A DNA stretch of 42,544 nt from Fimbriiglobus sp. (GCA_022841795.1 JALHQU010000036.1:1-42544), one strand, 5' to 3'. Shown: positions 24,693 to 33,011, counted from the stretch's first letter. The notes: a model not told the origin generated them from the sequence alone. A program made the numbers and translations.

Positions 24693-25715
24693 TCACCCGC
24701 CCGCCAGCCGGTCGAGGACCGCCTTCGCGCCGCCGGTGCGGACGGCGGCCTCCGCCTTGTCCACCCCGGCCCGCAGGTGCGGCACCGCCCCGGCCGCCCA
24801 CAGCGCCGCCGCCGCGTTCGCCAGCACCATCCGCAGCGCCGGGCCGTCCGCCCCGTCCAGCACCCGGCGGACGACGGCCGCACTCTCGGCGGGGGTGGCA
24901 ACCTTGATGTCGGCCGGGTTCACCGCGTCCAGCCCGAAGTCGGTGCGGTCCCACTCGTCCGCATGGAACTGATCCCCCTCGACCACCCGCACCATCGTCG
25001 GGGCGGCGAGACTCACCTCGTCCAGCCCGTCGAACCCGCACACCAGCACCGCCCGGTGGACGTTCAGTTCGGCCAGCGCGCCGGCCAGCACGTCCAGCAG
25101 GTCGGCGTTGCCCACGCCGATGAGCTGGTAGTCGGCGGACGCCGGGTTCGCCAGCGGGCCGAGTAGGTTGAAGATGGTGCGGATTCCGAGCTTCCGCCGC
25201 AGCGGGGCGACGTGGGCCATGCCGGGGTGGAAGTGCGGGGCGTAGCAGAAGGCGAACCCGGTGCGGTCCAGGCACCGCTGCGCCCACTCCACCCCGGACT
25301 CGATGGGCACGCCCAACTCGCGGAGCACGTCCGCGCTGCCGGACGTGCTGGACACCGCCCGGTTGCCGTGCTTCACCACCGGCACCCCGGCGGCGGCGGC
25401 CACCAGGGCGGCGGCGGTGCTGATGTTGAACGTGCCGGCGTCGTCCCCGCCGGTGCCGCAGGTGTCGAGCACCGGGCCGGAGGTGGGGACGAGGCGGATC
25501 ATCTGCTCGCGGAGGGCGGCGGCGGCGGCGGCCACCTCGGCGGCCGTCTCGCCCTTGATGCGGAGGGCGGTGAGCAGGGCGGCGGCGAGCGGCTCGTCCA
25601 CCTTGCCGGCGAGCAGGTCGCGGAACGCCGGGGTGAGGTGGGCGGGGGGGAAGTCATCGCCGGCGAGCAGGGCGGCGAACACCGGGTCGAACCACGCGGG
25701 GCGGGGGAGTGTCAC
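24693..25715 (-). CDS. trpD: Anthranilate phosphoribosyltransferase
   Basis: Product of 340 residues, normal length, from a GTG at 25715 with GGAGGC 8 nt upstream. The enzyme joins anthranilate and PRPP in tryptophan synthesis. Signature sites are present: glycine-rich DTCGTGGDDAGTFNISTA that binds PRPP, KHGNRAVSSTSGSADVLRELG, and NLLGPLANPA. A metal-site DE pair appears in CGFDGLDEVS. It is not next to other trp genes, so the pathway genes are dispersed, as is common outside the enterics. It diverges from lexA, with a 263-bp shared control region. Confidence 0.95.
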   Translation of the reverse strand: MTLPRPAWFDPVFAALLAGDDFPPAHLTPAFRDLLAGKVDEPLAAALLTALRIKGETAAEVAAAAAALREQMIRLVPTSGPVLDTCGTGGDDAGTFNISTAAALVAAAAGVPVVKHGNRAVSSTSGSADVLRELGVPIESGVEWAQRCLDRTGFAFCYAPHFHPGMAHVAPLRRKLGIRTIFNLLGPLANPASADYQLIGVGNADLLDVLAGALAELNVHRAVLVCGFDGLDEVSLAAPTMVRVVEGDQFHADEWDRTDFGLDAVNPADIKVATPAESAAVVRRVLDGADGPALRMVLANAAAALWAAGAVPHLRAGVDKAEAAVRTGGAKAVLDRLAGG

Positions 25716-25859
25716 GGCGGCGCCTCCGGTGGTGGGTACAGGTGAAGATAGGGGACCGGCGGGGGGTGCCGCAAGCGGTCAGTCAAGGCGGGTTGGTGCG
25801 GATGCGCCGGTCGGGCGATAAACCCGGCGCGATTTGCCGATTTTTCGGGATTTCTGACT

Positions 25860-25893
25860 TTGGTTCTGAACGCTTGTCAGATATAGTTCTATA
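25860..25893 (+). promoter_or_regulatory. lexA promoter with candidate LexA-type operator
   Basis: TTGGTT (25860-25865), 16-bp spacer and TATAGT (25882-25887) fit a sigma-70 promoter. The -10 box lies inside an inverted repeat TATAG-TT-CTATA (25882-25893), a plausible autorepression site. It does not match the well-known proteobacterial or Gram-positive SOS boxes. Confidence 0.4.
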
Positions 25894-25978
25894 CATACTG
25901 GACATGCGTGATCGGCGGCGGGACCGGACAGGAAGCGGCCCGGTCCCGCAGCCCGTCACCGCCGAGAGGCCGCACACC

Positions 25979-26623
25979 ATGAGCCCGACCACCGACCGCG
26001 TCGAGAAGCCGAAGCTGACGGACACGCAGAAGCGGATCTTCGACTTCATCCTGAAGTACATCGAGCAGAACGGGTACCCGCCGGCCATCCGCGACATCGG
26101 CGACGAGTTCGGCATCAAGTCGCCGAACGGGGTGATGTGCCACCTGCGGGCGCTGCAGAAGAAGGGGTACATCCACCGGGACGAGAAGAACGACGAGCGG
26201 GGCGGGCGGGCGCGGGCCATCACCATCCCCGGCGTCACCTCCGGCGGGTTCAGCCTGCCGCTGCTCGGGGTGATCGCCGCCGGCAAGACGATCGAGGCGG
26301 TCGAGCAGGACGAGCGGCTGGAGATGAAGGACCTGTTCGGGCAGAGCAACCTGTACGTGCTGAAGGTGCGGGGCACGTCCATGATCGAAAGCCAGATCGC
26401 CGACGGCGACTTCGTGGTGATCAAGAAGCAGGAGACGGCGGACAACGGGGAGAAGGTGGTGGCGATGGTGGACAAGGCGATGACGCTGAAGAAGTTCTAC
26501 CGCAAGAAGGACCAGATCACCCTCCAGCCGTGCAACAGCAGCATGGCCGCCATCAACGTGGACCCGAGCAAGGACAGCGTGTCCGTGCTGGGGGTGCTGG
26601 TGGGCGTCATCCGCAAGTGCTGA
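25979..26623 (+). CDS. lexA: LexA repressor, SOS regulator
   Basis: Product of 214 residues from the ATG at 25979 (AGAGG 10 nt upstream). The N-terminal winged helix (LTDTQKRIFDFILKYIEQNGYPPAIRDIGDEFGIKSPNGVMCHLRALQKKGYI) contacts DNA. The C-terminal domain self-cleaves: the scissile Ala101-Gly102 in VIAAGKT, nucleophile Ser134 in GTSMIE and general base Lys171 in MTLKKF. It controls the SOS response and is inactivated on RecA filaments. An intrinsic terminator follows at once. An alternative upstream ATG at 25904 would add 25 Arg-rich residues and is not favoured. Confidence 0.95.
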   Translation: MSPTTDRVEKPKLTDTQKRIFDFILKYIEQNGYPPAIRDIGDEFGIKSPNGVMCHLRALQKKGYIHRDEKNDERGGRARAITIPGVTSGGFSLPLLGVIAAGKTIEAVEQDERLEMKDLFGQSNLYVLKVRGTSMIESQIADGDFVVIKKQETADNGEKVVAMVDKAMTLKKFYRKKDQITLQPCNSSMAAINVDPSKDSVSVLGVLVGVIRKC

Positions 26624-26640
26624 GCCGGCGATCGTCCCCG

Positions 26641-26667
26641 AAAAAGCCCCCGGCCCCGGGGGCTTTT
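26641..26667. terminator. Intrinsic terminator of lexA
   Basis: AAAAGCCCCC and GGGGGCTTTT flank a GGCCCC centre, giving a strong stem with A/T runs on both sides, so it can work in both directions for the convergent lexA and secreted-protein genes. Confidence 0.9.
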
Positions 26668-27881
26668 CACCTGTCCGCTTTCTCTTTCGGCTCCGGGAAC
26701 GTCACCGGGTGCCAGTCGGTTCGCACCACCCAGTTCGTTTCCCCCTTCGGCAGCTTCACCTCATCCGCCCGATCGCCCCGCGACCGCGGCTCCCGGCTGA
26801 CGAGCAGCACCGCCACCCGCCCCTTACCGTAAGCACCCGCCCGCTCCCTCCAGTCCTTCGGCAAACGGACTTCGAGGGTGTACGGCAGCCGCCGTTCGTC
26901 CGCCGCCGCTCGCGCCCGCTCCAGCCGTTGGAGTTCGATCTCGCTGTCCGCGTCGGCGCTCTCGACGAGCAGGTACACGGCCGGCCGGCCGACGTGCTTC
27001 GCGTCGTGGGTCGCCTCCAGCTTCACCGTCAGCTTGTCCCCGTCCCACCTGGCGGACGCCGTCACCCCGCCGTCGGCCTCGGGCAACTCCCGCACGCTCG
27101 GGAAGTACCGCCCGAACTCGCCGGTCGCAAGGGCGTGCTGGAGGTCGGACCGATCGACCCGCAGACCGGGTTTCGCCCACACCGGCGGGGCGTCCGTGGT
27201 CTGCGATTCGGCGCCCTTCTTGGGTTCGTCGTCGTCGTCCTCTTCGGTCACCCGCACGATCCGGGTGTGGGCGAACGCCGGCGGCGGTTTGTCCCCTGCC
27301 CTACGGGCACGAACGGTGAACCGAACCGGGTCCGACTTCGCCCACCCGTACCGCCAGCTCAGCTCGTACTCGCCGGGCGGCAGCGGGTCGCCGCCGGCGA
27401 GCGTGCCGACGTTCCCGCGGACGGCGTAGTACCCGTCCTTCGCCACCGTCGTCGTGCCGCCGGATTTGCCGCACACGTTCGCCCGCGACCCGCCGGGGCC
27501 GACCGCCTCGCCGGTCTTGTGGTTCCGTACCGTGATATCGCACGAATTGCTCAGGTCCGGTTGCCGGCCGGACAGGTCGAGGGCCATGTCCAGGCCGAGC
27601 GGGCGGGCGGTGCGGTTCTTGACGGCGAACAGGGCGGGGATGGGGTCGCCGGCCAGGAACTCATCCCGGTGCAGGTACACCGCCAGCCCGACCGTTCCCG
27701 GCTTCGGGTACCCGGCGGCCTCGTCACCGTCTGCGGGCCGATCCGCATCGACGAACGGCAGCTTGGCGAGGGCTTCGGATGTGAGGACCGGCTGGGCCAG
27801 CGGGTTCCGTTTGGGCACCGGCGCGGCGAGAGCCGCCGCCAGCACAACGACCGGAACGAGGAGAACAGCCCGGCGGACCAT
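26667..27881 (-). CDS. Secreted protein of unknown function (404 aa)
   Basis: The ATG at 27881 has a clear GGAGGT 6 nt upstream. The signal peptide is VRRAVLLVPVVVLAAALAAP. Landmarks are TVGLAVYLHRDEFLAGDPIPALFAVKNRTARPL, ITVRNHKTGEAV with cysteines in SNSCDIT and ANVCGKSGG, LPPGEYELSWRYG, an acidic EEDDDDEPKKG linker and a C-terminal domain VTASARWDGDKLTVKLEATH. The central part resembles Ig-like folds used in many bacterial exported proteins. I cannot name a family. It lies 47 bp behind the Uma2 gene and probably shares its transcript. Confidence 0.75.
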   Translation of the reverse strand: MVRRAVLLVPVVVLAAALAAPVPKRNPLAQPVLTSEALAKLPFVDADRPADGDEAAGYPKPGTVGLAVYLHRDEFLAGDPIPALFAVKNRTARPLGLDMALDLSGRQPDLSNSCDITVRNHKTGEAVGPGGSRANVCGKSGGTTTVAKDGYYAVRGNVGTLAGGDPLPPGEYELSWRYGWAKSDPVRFTVRARRAGDKPPPAFAHTRIVRVTEEDDDDEPKKGAESQTTDAPPVWAKPGLRVDRSDLQHALATGEFGRYFPSVRELPEADGGVTASARWDGDKLTVKLEATHDAKHVGRPAVYLLVESADADSEIELQRLERARAAADERRLPYTLEVRLPKDWRERAGAYGKGRVAVLLVSREPRSRGDRADEVKLPKGETNWVVRTDWHPVTFPEPKEKADR

Positions 27882-27928
27882 GACGACACCTCCACCGAAC
27901 AGACGCGGCACCGCCGCCGGACCAACCG

Positions 27929-28639
27929 TCAGCCCTTCCGCTTCTTCGGCTTCCGGGCCGGCGCCCGCTTGGCGAAGATGTCCTTCACCGGCAGGGCGAA
28001 CCCCGGCAGCACCTTCCCGCCGTCCAGCGTGTCGGCCTCGGTCAGCACCTTCTTCCCCCGCTCCCGCCCCTTCGGGTACACGGTCACGGTCTTCGTATCC
28101 GGATCGACGTACCACACCAGCTTCACCCCGGCGGCGGCGTACTCGCCCAGCTTGATCGCCATCTCGCGGGGTGTGTTGCCCTCGCTCAAGACTTCGACGA
28201 CCAGATCGGGAGTGACTTCGAGGAACGGGCCGGGCAGGTGATCGAGTTCGTCCGGGTTTGGCACACTGTCCCAGCGGGTGAACGAGATGTCCGGACCGCG
28301 GACGAGGGTGCCGCCGATCCGGATCATCCCCTGCGCGCCGCCGAATTTGCCGAGGTTCTGGATTGACGCGAAGTTGAACAGCTGCACCGCCAGCCAGAGG
28401 CCGAGCGAGTCCTCGTCGTACCCCATCGCCTTCTCCACGAGGATACCGTCCACCAGTTCGACCCCACGCCCGCCGGTGATCGTCGGGTCGAGCAGATCGA
28501 GAACGGTCGCTGTTCCGGGGGCGGGGTACGACAGGATGCGTTCCTGCGGCACGTCGCCCAATCGGGCTTGCACCTCTGAAATGGTGCGGAACGGAGACCC
28601 TTTCTCCGTTCGCCGCAGTGTCAGCATCACCGTCGCCAT
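27929..28639 (-). CDS. Uma2 family protein (putative PD-(D/E)XK nuclease fold)
   Basis: Product of 236 residues; the ATG at 28639 has AGGAGG 7 nt upstream. The Uma2/DUF820 core is clear: VELVDGILVEKAMGYDED, GPDISFTRW, PDLVVEVLSEGNTPREMAIKLGEYAAAGVKLVWYVDPDTKTVTVY and a basic tail APARKPKKRKG. The D-x(n)-E-V-L and K positions correspond to the PD-(D/E)XK catalytic layout, but biochemical function is unproven for this family, which is highly expanded in cyanobacteria and planctomycetes. It is the middle gene of a three-gene minus-strand group. Confidence 0.9.
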   Translation of the reverse strand: MATVMLTLRRTEKGSPFRTISEVQARLGDVPQERILSYPAPGTATVLDLLDPTITGGRGVELVDGILVEKAMGYDEDSLGLWLAVQLFNFASIQNLGKFGGAQGMIRIGGTLVRGPDISFTRWDSVPNPDELDHLPGPFLEVTPDLVVEVLSEGNTPREMAIKLGEYAAAGVKLVWYVDPDTKTVTVYPKGRERGKKVLTEADTLDGGKVLPGFALPVKDIFAKRAPARKPKKRKG

Positions 28640-28672
28640 TCTCGTTCCTCCTGTGTCGCTTTTACCCGCTCG

Positions 28673-30763
28673 CTACTTCCCCGTCAACTCGCTCGCCAGG
28701 GCGTCGGCGGCGTACAGCTTCCGCAGGCTTTCCAGCACCGCCCGGCTGTGGACGGCGATGTGCCGGGCCTGCACCTCGGTGTACACGAAGTTCCGCACCA
28801 GCCCGTGCCGGTTGCGGTCGAAGTTGATGCCCACCAGCTCGCCCGCCCGGTTGAGCACCGGGCTGCCGCTGTTCCCGCCGATGGTGTCGGCGGTGGACAC
28901 GAAGTTGAACGGGGTGGTCGGGTCGAGCTTGTCCTTCCCCTTCACCCACCGCTCGGGCAGCTCGAACGGCTCGCGGTTGGTCATCGCCGCGGCGCGGTCG
29001 AAGGCGGAGCCGAAGGTGGTGTGGAACGGCAGCTTGTCGCCGTCCACCGTGTACCCCTTCACCACCCCGAACGCCAGCCGCAGGGTGAACGTGGCGTCCG
29101 GGGCGACGGACTGGCCGAACGCGGCGAACCGGATCTTCGCCAGCTCCGCGTAGGCCTGCCGCTCCGGCTCCTCGACTTCGGTCTCGTACCGCTTGCGGAG
29201 CGTGCGGGCCTCGGGGTCGATCGCCTTCGCCAGCCGGATCATCGGGTCTTTGCTGTCGGCAAGCAGCTTCGGCTCATCGACCAGCTTCTTCCGCGTAACC
29301 GGGTCGTATAGGCCGCTCTCCACCAGCTCGGCCGCCCGCTGTGCCGGGTTCTTCCCGCCGAGCGCGAGCAGCGTCAGCTTGTGCTCCCCGCCGAGCGTCT
29401 CGGCCAGGAAGGTGAGCGACGCCTGCAGCTTCGCCCGCTCCAGCTCCTTGTAGACCGGGGCCGGGCTGAACAGGGCGAACTTGAGCGAGTCCAGGTTGCT
29501 GTCGCGGTACTCGCGGAGGCGGTCCGGCGACTTCTTCGGCAGCTCGTCGGCCAGCCGCACGCAGTGCCGGGCGGCGGCGAACAGGTCGCTGGTGAAGGCG
29601 TGCCCGGTCTCGTACAGGGCGTGTTCCTTCTCGAACGTGCGGTAGGTTTTCTGCACCCGGAAGATGACGCCCCACGGGGTGTCCGGCCACTTCTCCTCGT
29701 GCCACCCGTCGGCCCGCGCCGGCTTCACGTTCTTCACCGTCGGCTCCATCAGCGCCCACTCGGCCTTGTCCTTCTGCTCCAGGATCTTCGGGTCGAGCAG
29801 CCCTTGCAACTGTCCGCCGAACGCCTTCCGCGAGTTGGCCGCGCTGTGCAGGGCGGTGCCCGCCTGCCGCCGCTGCTCCGGCCCGGTGTCGCCGTACTGC
29901 GTCAGCGCCGCCTCCATGTTCCGCAGCCGGTTGAGCGTGTACGGCAGGGTGACGTCGCGGCGGTGTTGCAGTTTGGCGAGCGTCTCCAGCCGGTTGGTGG
30001 TGCCGGGGTGCCCGGTGACGAACACCAGGTCGTTCTCCGCCGGGCCGGTCTCGCTCCACTTGAAGAAGTGCTCGCACTTGATCGGCTTGTCGTTCTCGTA
30101 AGCGCGGAAGAAGGCGAAGTCGAGGCCGTGCCGCGGGTACTCGAAGTTGTCCACGTCCCCGCCGAACCCGGCGATGTGGTGTTCCGGGGCGAACACCAAC
30201 CGCACGTCGGTGTACTTTTTGTACAGGTACAGGTGGTACACCCCGCCCTGGTACAGCGTCACCACGTCGCTCCGCAGGCCGGTCTTCGTCAGGCTCTCCT
30301 TCTCGATCTCACTCAGCACCGCCCGCCGCGCCGCCGCCGGGTCTTTCGCGTCCTTCACCGCCGCGTTCACCCGGTCGGTCACGTCCGCGATCGACTGCAA
30401 GACGTTGATCTCCAGGTCCGGGCACTTGAGTTCGTCCTTGCGGTCCTTCGCGTAGAACCCGAGCTGGTACAGGTCGCGGGCCTTCGTACTCAGCTTCTGG
30501 AGCGAGTCGGCGGCGACGTGGTGGTTGGTCACCAGCAGCCCGTCGGCGGACACGAACCCGCCGCTGCCCCCGCTGTTCAGCCGCACGCTCGCCTTCATCG
30601 CCCGCTCCAGCCAGGCGTCGGTCAGGTCGAATTTGTATTTGCTCTGCAAGTGTTGGCGGGGCGGGTCGTTCACCAGCCACATGCCTTCGTCGGACCGGGC
30701 GGACATCGGGACTCCGAGGAGCTGGGCGAGGGCGAGTGCCCCCAGAATGAAGAGGCGGCGCAT
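28673..30763 (-). CDS. S46 family dipeptidyl peptidase, DPP11-like
   Basis: Product of 696 residues from the ATG at 30763, with a signal peptide (FILGALALAQLLGVPMSARS), so periplasmic. S46 peptidases remove dipeptides from peptide N-termini by a chymotrypsin-type triad: His81/82 in TNHHVA, Asp in GGDVDNFEYPRH, Ser632 in GGNSGSP. The residue 18 positions after the serine is Arg650 (FDRN); in characterised DPP11 enzymes the Arg at this place selects Asp/Glu at P1, whereas DPP7 has Gly. I therefore predict acidic specificity. It is the first gene of a minus-strand group with Uma2 and a secreted protein. Confidence 0.92.
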   Translation of the reverse strand: MRRLFILGALALAQLLGVPMSARSDEGMWLVNDPPRQHLQSKYKFDLTDAWLERAMKASVRLNSGGSGGFVSADGLLVTNHHVAADSLQKLSTKARDLYQLGFYAKDRKDELKCPDLEINVLQSIADVTDRVNAAVKDAKDPAAARRAVLSEIEKESLTKTGLRSDVVTLYQGGVYHLYLYKKYTDVRLVFAPEHHIAGFGGDVDNFEYPRHGLDFAFFRAYENDKPIKCEHFFKWSETGPAENDLVFVTGHPGTTNRLETLAKLQHRRDVTLPYTLNRLRNMEAALTQYGDTGPEQRRQAGTALHSAANSRKAFGGQLQGLLDPKILEQKDKAEWALMEPTVKNVKPARADGWHEEKWPDTPWGVIFRVQKTYRTFEKEHALYETGHAFTSDLFAAARHCVRLADELPKKSPDRLREYRDSNLDSLKFALFSPAPVYKELERAKLQASLTFLAETLGGEHKLTLLALGGKNPAQRAAELVESGLYDPVTRKKLVDEPKLLADSKDPMIRLAKAIDPEARTLRKRYETEVEEPERQAYAELAKIRFAAFGQSVAPDATFTLRLAFGVVKGYTVDGDKLPFHTTFGSAFDRAAAMTNREPFELPERWVKGKDKLDPTTPFNFVSTADTIGGNSGSPVLNRAGELVGINFDRNRHGLVRNFVYTEVQARHIAVHSRAVLESLRKLYAADALASELTGK

Positions 30764-30849
30764 GGGTCGCGGCTCGGGGAATGCGGGTAACGGGATTGTA
30801 CGAGCGGGCGAAACGGTGCCGGCCGGCGGGAAAAAAGCGGGTGATTCCC

Positions 30850-30879
30850 TTGCTCCGGACCGGCATTCTGGGGTATAAG
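30850..30879 (+). promoter_or_regulatory. Candidate promoter of the 158-aa gene
   Basis: TTGCTC (30850-30855), 18-bp spacer and TATAAG (30874-30879) upstream of the gene at 30956, in an otherwise GC-rich gap between divergent genes. Confidence 0.45.
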
Positions 30880-30955
30880 TGAAGAATAGCGCCCGCAACT
30901 TCGTCGGGGCTTTTTCCGTTTTGGCCCGCCAGGGCAACCCTCTCCCGGTGCCGCG

Positions 30956-31432
30956 ATGGAAAGCGATTCGCTCACGCTCTCCCACCGCCCGTCCGTCTTG
31001 TACGCCGAACGGCCGGGCGTGCCGCGGTACAGCGTGTTCCAGGACAGCCGGTTCGAGATCGAACGGTTCAAGTGGATCGAGAGCGAGCGGGTGGGGTACG
31101 ATCTGGGCGAGTCGGCCGTCCGGCAGTGGGTGAGCGACCACTGGCGGGGCTACCTGCGGGCGCGGTGGCTGGAACACCTGCAAGGCCGGAAGTTCTGGAT
31201 CGAACTCGACCGCGGGGACTTCGGCCTGCTGTCCCGGGCGTTCTCCGGCGAGCGGGACCTGCTGAACACGATCCTGGAAAAGTTGAAAGCCGGCCAGGAG
31301 AATCTGGAAGTCATCTGTTGGGCGCACACCCAGCACGTCCCGTGTGAGCCGGTCGTCCGCATCCTCGAAGCGCTCGACATCAACGCCCGCCGCCTCCGCT
31401 TCCAGTTCGATTCGCCTGCCCCGCCGAGCTAG
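30956..31432 (+). CDS. Hypothetical protein (158 aa)
   Basis: Product of 158 residues; the ATG at 30956 is the first start after a candidate promoter, though no clear ribosome site precedes it. The sequence is rich in aromatic and charged residues (FEIERFKWIESERVGYDLGESAVRQWVSDHWRGYLRARWLEHLQGRKFWIELDRGDFGLL), followed by FSGERDLLNTILEKLKAGQENLEVICWAHTQHVP. It looks cytoplasmic and helical. I recognise no family. Its TAG stop abuts the left end of the damaged IS5-type element, which inserted without cutting the gene. Confidence 0.7.
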   Translation: MESDSLTLSHRPSVLYAERPGVPRYSVFQDSRFEIERFKWIESERVGYDLGESAVRQWVSDHWRGYLRARWLEHLQGRKFWIELDRGDFGLLSRAFSGERDLLNTILEKLKAGQENLEVICWAHTQHVPCEPVVRILEALDINARRLRFQFDSPAPPS

Positions 31433-32150
31433 GCTGTGTGGACTGTAGCTGGGCGAGCTACGATGGCCGGGTTACTTCATCATCACCACCCAGGCGGCGA
31501 CCCAGGCGAAGGCCAGGAAGTTGGCCGCCTTCTTCTCGTACCGCGTCGCCACCCGGCGGAACTGCTTGGCCTGCGCCCAGAACCGCTCGGCCAAGTTCCG
31601 CTCCCGGTACGTGTGCCGGTCCAACTCCCGCGGCGCGGTGCGGTTCGCCCGCGACGGGATGACCGCCTCCGCCCCCCGCCCCTCCACCGCCTCGACGAAC
31701 GCATCGCTGTCGTACGCCTTGTCCGCCACCCCCGCCTCCGGCTGGTGGTCCGCCAGCAGGGCCTCCGCCTGCCCGGCGTCCGACGCCTGGCCGGAGGTGG
31801 CGGTCAACTCGACCGGCTGGCCGAGGCCGTTGAACCCGCCGTGCAGCTTGGTGCCGAACCCGCCGCGGCTGCGGCCGAGGGCCTGCTCCGACTGGCCCCC
31901 GGACCCGTCCCACTTTTTTTTGCCCCGGCCGCGCACGGGTGCGCCCGCACCACCGTCGCGCCCAGCAGCAGGGCGTCCAGGTCGGGGTCGCGGAACACGG
32001 CGGCCAGGGCGGCGAACCGCCCCGCCTGCGCCCACCTGTCGAACCGCCGCCACTGGCTGTTCCAGTGGCCCAACCGCTCCGGCAGGTCTCGCCACGCCGC
32101 CCCGGTGCGGGCGATCCACAACACCGCGTCCCGGAACCGGCGGTCGTGCC
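31433..32150 (-). mobile_element. IS5-type insertion sequence, truncated
   Basis: The left boundary GGCTGTGTGGACTG begins directly behind a CTAG-like target within the stop region of the 158-aa gene, as expected for IS5-group target choice. The right end and its inverted repeat are absent: the transposase sequence stops exactly where a CRISPR-type repeat begins (32151). The element is therefore missing its 5' end and cannot move by itself. Confidence 0.75.
31472..32150 (-). pseudogene. IS5 family transposase, 5'-truncated, frameshifted
   Basis: Two overlapping frames encode one IS5/IS427-like transposase. The upstream frame (to ~31920) gives RHDRRFRDAVLWIARTGAAWRDLPERLGHWNSQWRRF, and the downstream frame gives QALGRSRGGFGTKLHGGFNGLGQPVELTATSGQASD, ADKAYDSDAF and ERNLAERFWAQAKQFRRVATRYEKK. 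They join at a run of eight A (31914-31921), a site typical of programmed frameshifting in this group. The first ~40 residues are missing. The first catalytic Asp of the DDE triad (usual LMIDAT-VRAH) reads LLLGATVVRAH, so activity is unlikely. The only start for the upstream frame is a TTG inside the adjoining repeat. Confidence 0.85.
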
Positions 32151-32259
32151 GCTTCAATTCGGCCGCGACCGGTTAGGTCGCGGAGACGGCCGCGTGTGGA
32201 CAAACCTTACACGATGTCGGGAGCTTCAATTCGGCCGCGACCGGTTAGGTCGCGGAGAC
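32151..32259 (-). CRISPR. Two-repeat CRISPR remnant
   Basis: Two identical 37-nt repeats (32151-32187 and 32223-32259) flank one 35-nt unique spacer (32188-32222). Inside each repeat, CCGCGACC and GGTCGCGG form an 8-bp stem around GGTTA. Read on the minus strand the repeat ends in ATTGAAGC, like the 5' handle of many crRNAs, so the array was probably transcribed on that strand. No cas gene is within the window. No third repeat appears at the next expected position on either side. The left repeat runs directly into a truncated transposase gene. Confidence 0.75.
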
Positions 32260-32364
32260 CTCGTGGTGATCAACTCGACTGAGGGAAGCGCGTTCAACAC
32301 CACGAAGGGAAGCGCGTGAGCCATCCTCCTTCCACCGGCAACACGTCGGTGTGGGGAGGGAGCG

Positions 32365-32541
32365 ATGCTCACCGTGAACCACTACGCCCGCATCCGCCGG
32401 TTGCACCGCGAGGGCCACTCCCTCCGCCAGATCGCCCGCCAACTCGGGCACTCGCCCAAGACCATCCTCAAAGCCCTCCGCCACCCGGAGCCGATCCCTA
32501 ACCCTCGCCCCGTCCCGCGGGCCGCTCCCACCTTCGACCCC
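32365..32541 (+). pseudogene. istA: IS21 istA, N-terminal fragment
   Basis: The frame from the ATG at 32365 begins MLTVNHYARIRRLHREGHSL, followed by RQIARQLGHSPKTILKALRHPEP, the helix-turn-helix start of IS21-family IstA transposases. The match ends after ~60 residues (RAAPTFDP); the integrase core and istB are absent. Immediately after, another frame carries an Old Yellow Enzyme fragment. Confidence 0.75.
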
Positions 32542-32944
32542 ATTCGTCCGCGTCTCGGCGACCGACTGGGTGGAGGGGGGCTGGGACGTGGACCAGTCGG
32601 CGACGCTCGCCCGGGCGCTGTGCCACCGGGGGGTGGACCTGATCGACGTTTCAAGCGGCGGGGCCGTCCCGCAGGCCGTCATCCCGGTCGGGAAGGGGTA
32701 TCAGGTGCCGCTCGCGGCGGCGGTCCGCCGGCGGGCGGGGGTCCGCACCGGGGCGGTGGGGATCATCACCGAACCGGGTCAGGCGAACGAGGTCGTCACG
32801 TCCGGGGCGGCGGACCTGGTGTTCGTCGGGCGGGAGTTGCTCCGGAACCCGTACTGGGCGCTCGCCGCCCAGCACGACCTGAACCAGACCCCGGACTGGC
32901 CGGTCCAGTACGGGTACGCGGTCCAGCGGCGGAAGCCGGCGTGA
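32541..32944 (+). pseudogene. Old Yellow Enzyme-type reductase, C-terminal fragment
   Basis: In the frame ending at TGA 32942-32944 the sequence PFVRVSATDWVEGGWDVDQS, then ARALCHRGVDLIDVSSGG, GKGYQVPLA, RTGAVGIITEPGQANEVV and ADLVFVGRELLRNPYW match the second half of YqjM-like NADH:flavin oxidoreductases. These residues include the FMN phosphate-binding part (ADLVFVGRELL). The N-terminal half with the rest of the barrel is absent, replaced by the istA fragment. A full-length product is impossible. The original gene may have belonged to the redox island that follows. Confidence 0.8.
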
Positions 32945-33011
32945 GAGGGCGTCGGGGCGTGCGAGACCCGGTGCGTGGCCGTGTGAGATGCCGGCCCGGA
33001 CGGGCGGCTTC

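Noticed and set aside
32260-32364. Third CRISPR repeat to the right of the array
   Set aside because: Sequence at the expected position (about 32295) shares no more than a few bases with the repeat.
32570-32944. A complete small protein starting at GTG 32570
   Set aside because: The Old Yellow Enzyme match begins before this codon, so it is a fragment of a larger gene rather than a gene with its own start.
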